Source: Plotosus lineatus (taxonomy: Eukaryota; Chordata; Actinopteri; Siluriformes; Plotosidae). Taken from it: 64,000 nt of DNA. The position numbers and the translations under genes were made by a program. Shown piece by piece: positions 44,871 through 54,805 of this stretch. The DNA lies in the NCBI GenBank assembly GCA_024760905.1, contig CM045734.1, forward strand, positions 43,881,064-43,945,063, given 5' to 3'. How positions within the stretch are numbered: position 1 is the first letter of the stretch; the number at the start of each line of letters is the position of its first letter. The notes beneath the pieces were generated by a model, which searched no databases, was not told the origin of the DNA, and was given only the letters and a program-made list of their open reading frames with translations.

Positions 44871-45669
44871 ATATATTATGTTATTATTATTTAGATGTTT
44901 GAGTGTTTATGCAAACTGTACTAAAGCGAAGTAATATTACGATAGTTATTAGCGTGAAATGGACAGGAACTTTCCAGTGGGTCTCATGCCAGGATTTAAT
45001 TATATAATCAGAAGTTAAACTTTGTCTTCCAAATACCTATAACATGCAAAAGGTCAGAAGGCACGTCTGTTCATTCCACCAATCATTTTTTTTAATCATT
45101 TGAGCATTTAGTGAGTCGGTATAAAAACAATTTATACTGTATTTCCTGCATTCATTTTCCAGCTTTCCACAAATTAAATCTTCCAGAAAAAGTTTGCATG
45201 TGTTAGGTTATACCTTGTAATTTTGTGTCCTCTAAATATCAAGACAAAAAGAAGGTATTACTTTGCAATTCAAAGAAATTCAAATGTGCTCGGCTTTAGA
45301 TACCCCCACCTTCTCTCAGACATTACCTTAACTCATCCGGCCTGAGGAGAACGCAAAAAAAACAACCCTCTCTCTCTCTTTTTTAAAATTTATTTATGAT
45401 TCGCTCAACTCGCTATTACCATTAACTCAGGGAAGGCAATACAGAATTTGTCAGGATGAAGGAAGCATTACATGTTGTGCACACAGGATCAACTCGTTAG
45501 AGTGCGGTCTTTGAAAGGCATGGCCCAAAGAAAAAGTCGTGGGTCACAAAGAGCATGTGCACACTTTTATCTAACAGTATGTCGATGAAGACAGAAGCAT
45601 ATTACATGAGACAACTTTTCTATCAAAAATGGAATGAAGGCTGTTGGGTTTTGAATGCAAATAATACTG
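44871..45669. other. No recognised feature
   Basis: AT-rich intron sequence. Confidence 0.35.
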
Positions 45670-45671
45670 TA

Positions 45672-46849
45672 CCCCCATTTCACTGGAGCGCAGCAGACTC
45701 GCGGAAGCAAAACCGTAGTCATCCTCCAATGTTTCTCAGTCATTCCGTCATCTTGCGTGTCCTTCCGTACGATTCCGAAGGTATTCCTCCTCTTCCGTCG
45801 GTCCAAAATTTTCCGCGAACGTGCTTTTGAACATGTTCAAAAGCACGTTCACAGAAAATTTTTCGTAGTGTTTCCTCATGTTCCACAGTCCTTCCGCAAA
45901 CGTTCCGTCCTTTCCGCAAACGTTCCGCAATCGTTCCTTTTATTCCGTAAGTCTTCCGTGAACGTTCCGCGAACATTCCTCCTTCTTCCGGGTGGTCAAA
46001 AGCGGCCACAGAATCCTCACGGAAGGTTTGCGGCGCGTTTGTGGAATGGTTGCGGATAACACGGAAGACTTGCGGAACACTCAAAGTCACTTCCACTATA
46101 AATATTAAATTACTCCAATTCATTTTTTCTGTTTTCCTGTTCATGTGATAAAGTTTTAAAGTTATAATCACTGTGGTTTGGACTTGTGTGCATGGTTTTT
46201 AATCTGGAATGATTTATTGAGGTGCAAATAAAAGGAACGTATTGACATTATTGATATTAAACATATTAGCGTATGTTAAATTTTTAATTAATTGTAAATT
46301 ATAAACATTGCACATTAGAAACATATGGTAAATTACAAACAATGTTAAATTTATTGTACATTATGAGCATATTATACAATGAGAGAATGAGCTTCTTTAA
46401 TCATTATAGGCGGAATCAGGAACAAATCCTTTGATCTTTGCTGATTTTTCCTTGTTGAGACATGGTTACGTCGGGTATTCCTCAGTCATTCGAACGTTCT
46501 GTATGTTCCGAGATTATTCCGTGGGTCTTCCTTCTAAAAAGGAGTAGTACCGCAGTTGTTCCGCAAACGTTCCGTCCTTTCCATGAACGTTCCATGAATT
46601 ATCCGAAGGTCTTCCTTTGCTGTCCGCACTGGTTCCGAAAGTGATCCGAGCGCATTTTAAGCATGTATTCCGACATTGTACCACGGTCTTTCTGTGTCCT
46701 TTCCGAACACTCCGTGATTGTTCCGAAGGTTCAATTTTCCGTAGGTTTTTGACCCATTTTCCGTGTAAATATTCCGAAGCTCCTTCCTAGAGTGTGTTCC
46801 GTGCCTTTCTGCCATGATCCTTGCATTCCGCGCTCCAGTGAAATGGGGA
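45672..46849. mobile_element. Inverted-repeat element with dense TTCCG subterminal motifs, 1178 bp
   Basis: Ends are perfect inverses over 19 bp: ccccatttcactggagcgc and gcgctccagtgaaatgggg. They are flanked by TA at 45670-45671 and 46850-46851. About 13 TTCCG words lie in the left arm (45740-45990) and about 13 in the right arm (46490-46830), often as GTTCCGCAAAC. A perfect 34-bp palindrome sits at 45817-45850, and the centre (46080-46460) is AT-rich and free of the motif. No transposase frame; family not recognised. Confidence 0.8.
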
Positions 46850-46851
46850 TA

Positions 46852-47315
46852 TAAAGCAGGCTTAACAGTCAAAAGCTCCAGGAGAACTGTGGCTGTTTCT
46901 GCAAGATAGATACTCAATAAAGCTCGCGGCTCATTATCTGAAACTACACAGTCTGTGCAGGGCCATCAAACTAAATATTGACTTTGTTTAATGTATTACT
47001 GGTTACTGTGCTTTAGTGTTCTCATATATAGATTTTCATATAAATAATTAAATGAAATATTTAAAGCAGTTTAAAGCTATACAGCAGTTCTTTAATTGGG
47101 CCAAATACTATTCTACAGTACTGCGTATGGTGGGTATACACTGTGTGAATTTGGCTTTTATTCTGTATTGTCTTGTGTTGGCGTTCATGATTCAGTTGTT
47201 ATTATCCTACAGTCTATGTTCATGAAACTTGATCTCATACTGAGGTTGATGAGATTCGTGTTTGTACAATGTGACTTGCAACAAACTTATATGACTGCAG
47301 CAATCTTGCAATCTA
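46852..47315. other. No recognised feature
   Basis: Intron sequence. Confidence 0.35.
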
Positions 47316-47660
47316 TCTTCTTTTTCCTTTCAATTTTTTTTCCCTTTATCAGGGGCCGCCACAGTGAATCATCTGATTCGCACATTTGATTTGGCATAGG
47401 TTTTTACGTCGGATGCCCTTCCTGACACAACCCTTTAACAAGGGGCAGAAACACGCTGATGGCTTTGCAGCTACTCTTTACGTTACTCTTTAAGTCAGCA
47501 ATGGTTCTTTTACATGAACCTCTCACCATAGACAGTGAGAGACATGGCCCGCCTTTGATAACCGAGTTAGCTGCACTGGGGGGACAGTGACAACCTTGTG
47601 GAGCGTGGGACTCGAACCCCCAACCTTAGGGATCCAGCACACTAGACCACCACTGCCCCA
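47316..47660 (-). mobile_element. SINE-1, type A tail, full length
   Basis: Tail 'ggggccgccacagtgaatc', 'gatgcccttcctgacacaac', then body and head ending 'ctagaccaccactgcccc'. 'ctactctttacgtta' is duplicated once inside the body. Confidence 0.88.
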
Positions 47661-48051
47661 CCAAGTTCTTGGTATAAGAATGATCATAAAAAGTTCTATT
47701 TAAATTTGTCTTCCTTGTCGAAAGTGGATCCCGTTTCTGCACATTGTGAAATGTATCAACTAACGTATGGAATGTAGTTCACAGGGTTTGGGTTCAGGTG
47801 TCACACTGCACCGTGCCTGTGTGCAGACTTTTTAATCAATTGATGTAATTGTAGACGTCCTTCTCCTCTTTTATTACTGTTTGGTTCCTATTCGCCACAT
47901 TTTCCTCTGTTAAAACGACTAAAATTCGTACCTATGCTTCCAGAAAATGACCATAACGAAAATAGTACATTTTTGGTTGCTGTCTGTTATAATCATAAAT
48001 AAACTGATAGTGGTGGAAAAAGCCTGACGTGGAAATTTGAGATGTAGGATG

Positions 48052-48235
48052 GTGGCTCTATGGTTAAGGTTTTGAGTTACGGATTAGAAAGTTGATGTTT
48101 CAAGCCCCAGTCCTACGCAGATGCCAATGTTGGGCCCTTGAGCAAGGCCCTTACCCCTTAAATGCTCAGTTGTTTAAAAAGTAGACAAAACTGCAAGTGA
48201 ATCCATAAATACAGTATAAGTCTTTTCAACATTCT
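48052..48235 (+). mobile_element. CTTGAGCAAGG-type SINE
   Basis: 'ggtggctctatggttaaggt' head, B-box-like 'gtttcaagccc', 'gggcccttgagcaaggccct'. Tail worn. Confidence 0.6.
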
Positions 48236-49224
48236 CTTTTGAAGCATGTTTAATATTTAATAAATGTGAATTATTTATAATTGCTTTTAAAGTGCACTTG
48301 TGTATATATTATTTATGAGGAGGTTTTATTGACATAATTATTAATACAGCTAATTAATGCCCCTCTATATGACTACACTTAAAACCGGTTCTAAGCGGAA
48401 CTTTTGACTCTTTTGGTTTTTAAAATAAAATCTACGTTATTTGAGTATGTATTTATTTATTTATTAATGGAACACTTTGTTGGGACTTCATGCTATCCTT
48501 CTATTATCACAGGTGCATTTGGTGCATTCCCACCAAGATTAAAAATAAATTGTTAAAACTGGTGCAAAAGTTTCTGTTTTCGAAAAGCTCTGTGAACCCT
48601 GAATGTAAACAAGACTCTTGGTTCCTCCCCCTCCTGTTGTCCGGAGCTGTTTAGAGTTCCACCTACACTCTGGTTTGCCCTTTGGCATGCTTTGCAGTTT
48701 ATTTGTTCATTGTACATTGTATATTAAAACAGTTTGACTGGGCCACAATTTCCATCTCCCTCCCACACACCACCCCCCAACCACCACATTCCAGCTCAGC
48801 TTCCCTTGCCATCCAGTGAACTTTACCATTTTGAACACCCCCCCCCCTCCTTTTTTTTTTTTGCTTTGCAGCTACTGTGTTGTTTTTGCATTGAATTCAT
48901 CCCGAGCAAGCATCTTAAACCCATCTTCCAGAGTCAACTGTCTGGCTCATTGTTTCAATTCATTGTAGCCGTGGTCATCTTACTTTGGGTACATGCTGAA
49001 AGAAACCCCTTCTCAAGAAGCGTATTCGTTCCTCTGTCACTCCAGAAAAACTACAAAGACATGTTAACATTTTAAATTTCGAGCAAACCAGCAAATTGCC
49101 AGGTAGTTTTGAGTCATGCTATCCCGCTGTATAAAATCGTGACCGAAATCATATTGTATGTCTATTACCTCGTATTTGTGAATGTTTGTCTTCACTCACA
49201 TAGCATCTCATTATTAGGAACCCT
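48236..49224. other. No recognised feature
   Basis: Intron sequence; a C-run and T-run near 48838-48862. The frame at 48734-49075 has no domain. Confidence 0.35.
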
Positions 49225-49227
49225 ATA

Positions 49228-50553
49228 CAGACGCTCCCTGAGGGGCAGTGGTGGTCTAGTGGTATAGGGCGCTGGATCACTGATCCAAAGGTTGGGGGTT
49301 CGAGTCCCACTCTCCACAAGGTTGTCACTGCCCCCCCCCCCCCCCCAGTGCAGCTAACTGGGTTATCAAAGGCGGGCCATGTCTTTCACTGTCTATGGTG
49401 AGAGGCATGTAAAAGAACCATTGCTGACTTTCGTTAAGAGTAGCTGCAAAGTCGTCAGCGTGTTTCTGTCCCTTGCTAAAAGGGTTGTGACAGGAAGGGC
49501 ATCCGACGTAAAAACCTCTGCCAAATCAAATGTGCGAATCAGATGATTCGCTGTGGCGACTCCCGAGTAAAAGTGAAAAAGCTGAAAGGAAGACAGACAG
49601 ACAGACGCTCCCTGACTTGCGTTTTAGTTTGGTTCCGGACGGCCGAACGTAAGGTGAAAAAAAACAAAAAACGTAAATTGTTACTGTATGTTCCAGTGAC
49701 GTTGACTTTCATAATGTACTATACATCCATAAATACCATTAGCGTATCTCATAAAACACCCCTAAATAAATTATTACAAACATAACATTGTAAAATAATA
49801 TGAAATATATCAAATAATCAACATTTAATTTCAAATAAATTACATTCATGCAAAATAATTTCAAATCGATAAATTTTAATCCAATTCACTCATCAAATAT
49901 CAAAAACAATATCAAATATAACCTTTAACATTCTCTGTGATGCGATCTTTCTGCTTGTAAATGGTTCCGATGGTTGACGGATGGTCACTTTACATGAAGC
50001 TGAGACGAATCACTTTACATGAAGCTTAAAACAGCCAATCAACGCTAACAATATGTGAGGCGCTCAACACCGAAAGTAGTTTACTTATTTGTGAGCAAGG
50101 GCGGCGTTGAATACTGGTTTAGTACTCAGCCTGCAGTGATGTGAATCATCAGCAGAGCAGACAGTTCTTTCTTTTCTGGATTTGGGTTTTCATTCATTTT
50201 ACAACTCATTTTGAGTACTAAACAAGTATTATACCACTATCACTGGTAGGCTTATGCTTCTGATCAACCATATTTGCTTAGGGTTACAAAAGTCCGCAAA
50301 ACAGTGTGTCTTAACACAAGGGTAACATGCAGTGAACTGGGAAGAAGGAGGGCATGTTCAGTCTGTCGTTTGTAAACAATGGACGCAGCATCATGCAGAA
50401 GTAGCGTATTATGTCAGCATACTGCGTAGGTACATCTCGTACTACAGAGAGCACGCTAAACTCAAAATTTGACAAATTTCTTCTTTTTTTTTTTTAAAAA
50501 ACGTAAAATCAAAAAATACGCAAAACGAATGAACGTAAGTCGGGGAGCGTCTG
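49228..50553. mobile_element. Tigger-D element carrying a SINE near its left end
   Basis: Ends cagacgctccctgacttgcg and the reverse of 'gtaagtcggggagcgtctg', with TA at 49226-49227 and 50554-50555. The SINE at 49242 split the left terminal repeat after 14 bases. The interior contains one arm-like piece of the 40143 foldback at about 50052. No transposase. Confidence 0.9.
49242..49600 (+). mobile_element. SINE-1, type A tail, full length (reference copy)
   Basis: Exact 15-bp duplication acagacgctccctga at 49227-49241 and 49601-49615. A box TGGTCTAGTGG at 49252-49262 and B box GGTTCGAGTCC at 49297-49307 make a type 2 RNA polymerase III promoter. Body as in type B up to 'gtcagcgtgtttctgtccc', then tail A: 'gttgtgacaggaagggcatc', 'gattcgctgtggcgactccc', 'aagctgaaaggaagac'. 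Tail A shares about 55-60 bases with the RTE LINE 3' end at 25480-25543 and also recalls the zebrafish DANA tail. Low divergence suggests a young copy. Confidence 0.95.
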
Positions 50554-50559
50554 TATATT

Positions 50560-51160
50560 ACTACTGCTGAGTCTGGCCTCCATTGATTCTCAAAATAGCC
50601 TCTTTTCTTCATGGCATGGATTCCACAAGCTGAAAGAACAATCACATAATTCCCAAAGATTTTTGGGATGCATGTGATATTGAAAATGACCCATTCTGCT
50701 ACATTCAATGTTCCACAGGATTCAGATCGAGTTATGGAAGTCCACTGAAATACATTGAACTCGTCTTGTTTAAGAAAACAGTTTGAGGTGATTTTGCCTT
50801 GCTCCATGTCGGCGGTATCATACTGGGCGTTGCTATCAAATGAGTAAAGTACTCAGATAGGCGGTGGCAAGTGATTCACTCAAGTGATGATTGATTCATA
50901 ATAATTGGCCCAGTAAGTGGCAAGAAATATTCCTCACAACATTTACACCATCTCCACCAGTCTGGATTGTTGACACTAGGCACTGTGCCCACTGCAGTTT
51001 CAGCTTTCTGTTCTTGGCTGACAGAAGTGCAACCCCACATGGTCTTCCCCTGTCATAGCCTATCCGCTAGTGTAATTAACAATGAATGTGCTGAAGGCGA
51101 GGGAACCATTCAATTCAGTGACATCTACTGAGACACCTGCAAATAATTGAATAATTTGTA
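50560..51160. mobile_element. Probable old interspersed repeat, unnamed
   Basis: Phrases such as 'aataattggcccagtaagtg', 'ccaccagtctggattgttga' and 'cagctttctgttcttggctg' match, from memory, a repeat common in fish genomes. I cannot assign class or ends. Confidence 0.4.
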
Positions 51161-51374
51161 TGTATTAAGTGGGAACATAAAAAGCTGAGCAAATCAATGT
51201 TTTATAGTTTATTTTTTGAACATATTATAGCTATGGTAGAGGCAGGTCAGGTGGACTCTGCAGGCTTTGAGCAGAACATTTTGTAAACTCCTTTTAAGAG
51301 TTGGACCACCAGATGTGAGAAAATCATGTTCTATAAGTGTGTGTTTTTCAAAACATTCAAACTTTTAGTATATA

Positions 51375-52112
51375 CAGGGATCCGTCACTTACTCGGGTTA
51401 ATGGGGACCGAGCCCCATTACCCAATTTTCGCAAGGTAGGATCGATCACCCCCGCCCCCCCCGCCCCGACTGATGTGTACATACATGTATATGTGTATAT
51501 AATACCAATAAATTCATATTCAACACTATCTTCTTTTCCTTTCGGCTTTTCCCTTCAGGGGTCGCCACAGCGAATCATCTGCCTCCATCTCACCCTATCC
51601 TCTGCATCTTCTCTTACACCAACTGCCTTCATGTCCTCTTTCACCACGTCCATGAATCGTCTCTTTGGTCTTCCTCTAGGCCTTCTGCCTGATAGTTCCA
51701 ACCTCAACATCCTACTACCAATATACTCACTATTCCGCCTCTGTACATGTCCAAACCATCTCAATCTGGCATATTCAACGCTATAAATGCTTATAATAAC
51801 AAATAAACATTCAAAAATAATGCATAAGATGTAAATATAAATACACACACATATACAGACATGCGTGAGCGCATACACTAAGATGCGCACCTCACATAGT
51901 AATTTAAGTAGTTTTGTTGGGGGGTTCTGGGTTGTTGTTGTTGGTTGGTTTTTTTTTTGCATAATTGGCCTTGTTTTGCAGCATTTTCCTTCACCATTTC
52001 ACTATTTTTACTTAATTTCCGTATTTTTTTTATTTTTCGATGAATATTTTTGAAAAAGCCACTATGCATTGAAGTCGCAGAAACTGAGGCACGAAGTAAC
52101 GATGGATCACTG
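51375..52112 (+). mobile_element. Tigger-A MITE carrying an RTE LINE fragment
   Basis: TA|cagggatccgtcacttact on the left, 'cgaagtaacgatggatcactg'-type right end before TA (52113-52114). The order is as in the reference copy once 51529-51783 is removed. Confidence 0.86.
51529..51770 (-). mobile_element. RTE-clade LINE, 242-bp 3' fragment with TSD
   Basis: Duplication atattcaacacta at 51516-51528 and atattcaacgcta at 51771-51783 (one mismatch). Encodes SEYIGSRMLRLELSGRRPRG ... MIRCGDP on the minus strand. The TSD shows it is a complete, strongly 5'-truncated insertion. Confidence 0.9.
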
Positions 52113-52114
52113 TA

Positions 52115-52256
52115 TTACACAGAAATACAAGAAAAGTAAACTAAAACAAAATTTTTTTGTTTTTCTATTTTTAAAGAGTCATAGTGATGACGCCACCTGC
52201 TTCAAGTGGTTGTTGTTTTGAGTCAAGCATTATCTCCTGAGGATACCGGTAAAATA

Positions 52257-52309
<53 letters not shown>

Positions 52310-53612
52310 CCCAGACAGTAGATCAATCAGATCACCTTGCACCCCTAACAGATGAGCTGTATAGATGGATAAATGTATGATTAATGTTATCACTAAAAGC
52401 AATTGTCATAGCATGTAAATTTTATTGAAATCCACCCATTTAATATCACTTTTTGCTGTAGGCTTATACACAACCTAGTCAAGAACACTAATGCTTGGCA
52501 ATTATATGATATTAATATTGTGATCATTATCTAACGATAAACACTTCTCCTAGATATTGCAGTTATTTATTTATTTTGAATAACAGCCTTCTGTTGTATT
52601 TTTAATCTGAAGGTAACTTGGAATTAATTAATTGATGGTATTACTGAATGTCTGTGAAAGCTCTAGGGATTCTGGGTGTGGGGGGTATTGTTCTCACGTT
52701 CAGATTGCTGGCAGACCCATTTTATCAGAACAGAAGATACATAAACAAAGACAGGGATTGTCTTGCTAGCTATGGTACAATATTAAGAATCATTGTTACC
52801 CACTATACAAAATTATTTGAACCTAATCTTGGTATTAAAGTGCAATGTTCCTGCATTATCCAGAATTAGTTTTGCGATAGAGATGCTCTGGGCAGTATGC
52901 GTAGTAATGAGTGTTTTGCTGTAAGCTTTAGCAAGTTTGTTCTTGCAATTACATCTCATTATAAAAAGAAGTTCAAGTCTCATGGGTTTTATGTCATTGG
53001 CCTGCAGGGAATCATGCTGGAACTTGAGAAGGTTAAAGTAAGACTAGGGCCTGGTGCAATACAGTGTCTTCCCTGACCATAACTGAGCCCATAGATTTAC
53101 TCTTAAACGTCCATGAGCTGCATTCGTGTAACACCAACAGCTGTTTTGCACCTTTTATCTTGAACTGATCTCAGCCTAAGGAACCCTGGACCTGAGACAC
53201 TACTCTGTGAGTTTCACGTCCTGTTTCTCGAAGCCAAAATCTTTTTGCCAACAGTCAAGAATTTGAATTGCAAACACACAAGTAGGACCGTGTTGTCAGG
53301 GTAAACAGATGAAGAATTTATTTTGGAGGTGCAAAACGTTCCGTGTACACTGGAACCTGCTTCAAGGACTGAAGTAGAAATACAGTATATTATTATAAAT
53401 AGATCATGGTTGGTTTTTTTTGTTTTTTAAAGATACAAATTCACATATGGAAAGATGGTGCTATTTTTTTCCTTTGAAAAAGCTTATCAGAAATTTAAAT
53501 TATTATGAAAAATTATATTTTGAATATTTAATTAAGATGAATGTGAGGCAGAGCATTATGCATAGTACATGTACTTCATTCCTTCATACACACATATATA
53601 TATATATATATA
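52115..53612. other. No gene; TA and long T tract
   Basis: (TA)n then about 33 T at 52253-52306. Otherwise single-copy-looking intron sequence. Confidence 0.4.
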
Positions 53613-53970
53613 TGGGGCAGTAGTGTTATAGGGTGCTGGATTGTTGATCCAAAGGTTGGGGGTTCGAGTCCCACTCTCCACAGGGTTGTCACTGCCCATC
53701 CCCCCCCCCCCCCCCCCCCAGTGCAGCTAACTGGGTTATCAAAGGCGGGCCATGTCTCTCACTGTCTATGGTGAGAGGCATGTAAAAGAACCATTGCTGA
53801 TCTTCGACAAGAGTAGCTGCAAAGTCGTCAGCGTGTTTCTGCCCCTTGTTAAAAAAGGGTTGTGACAGGAAGGGCATCCGACGTAAAAACCTCTGCCAAA
53901 TCAAACGTGCAAATCAGATGATTCGCTGTGGCGACCCCAGAGTAAAAAGGGAAAAAGCCGAAAGGAAGAC
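53613..53970 (+). mobile_element. SINE-1, type A tail, full length
   Basis: Inserted next to a TA run ('acatatatat' on the left, 'acatatatacat' on the right). The A box is damaged ('gcagtagtgttatagggtg'), B box GGTTCGAGTCC intact. A long C-run lies in the body. Confidence 0.88.
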
Positions 53971-53982
53971 ATATATACATAA

Positions 53983-54014
<32 letters not shown>

Positions 54015-54030
54015 CATACACATAAAAGAT

Positions 54031-54336
54031 GCAGGGAGCAGTGGTGGCCCGGTCGAGGGGCTTCAAGCACCCCCCCCACCACTATCAATGGGTTGTCACT
54101 GCTACTCTCTACTGCACCTAACTGGGTTATCAAAGGCCAGCCATGTTTCTCACTGTCTGTGGTGTTGGGCACTTAAAAGAACCATTACTGGCTTTTGTAA
54201 AGAGTAGCTGCATAGCCATCAGCATATTTCTGCCCTATGATGTCCAGGGTGTACTCTTCACTTGCCCAGTGTCAGCAGAAACGGGCACCAGCCTCCCCGC
54301 AACCCAAATTAGGATTAAGCAGTTCAGGAAATGAAT
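54031..54336 (+). mobile_element. SINE-1, type B tail
   Basis: Head 'gcagtggtggcccggtcgag' with the B box region deleted; the tail has lost part of 'ggcctggcgagctg' and ends 'gttcaggaaatgaata'. A type A and a type B copy thus lie 60 bp apart in the same orientation. Confidence 0.8.
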
Positions 54337-54766
54337 ACATGTGGAGACCGATTTTTAAACTTTTCCCAGTATTCCCAGTGGCATAGTTGAAGGATTCGTA
54401 TTTAAACAAACAAATAAACTAAATTCCCATTTCGGCCCCACCCACTTCCCTTTAAAATCAAGGCACACCAAGATACTGATTTTAAACAAGCATGATGATA
54501 CATACACATAATACATAGTGCCTCGTTTACACTTCTGTTATGCACACTCGATATATACAGACAACTGTAAGAACAGACTAGCAAACCACCTGATGTTTCC
54601 TTTTAACATTTCTGTGTAAACAGAGCAGGACAAAAAATGTTCCCTTTTCTCCATGGAGCTGTTGAATCATCAGAATATGATTCAAAATGTTCGCAGCAGA
54701 TGTTTTCTACCTTACTGTACATGGAACAGTTCCATCAAAATGAGAAGTTTATGTTGAATATTAAAA

Positions 54767-54805
<39 letters not shown>

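Noticed and set aside
45655..46171. Open frames of 134 and 143 codons
   Set aside because: Produced by the TTCCG-rich arms, with repetitive Phe/Arg/Glu composition; no domain.
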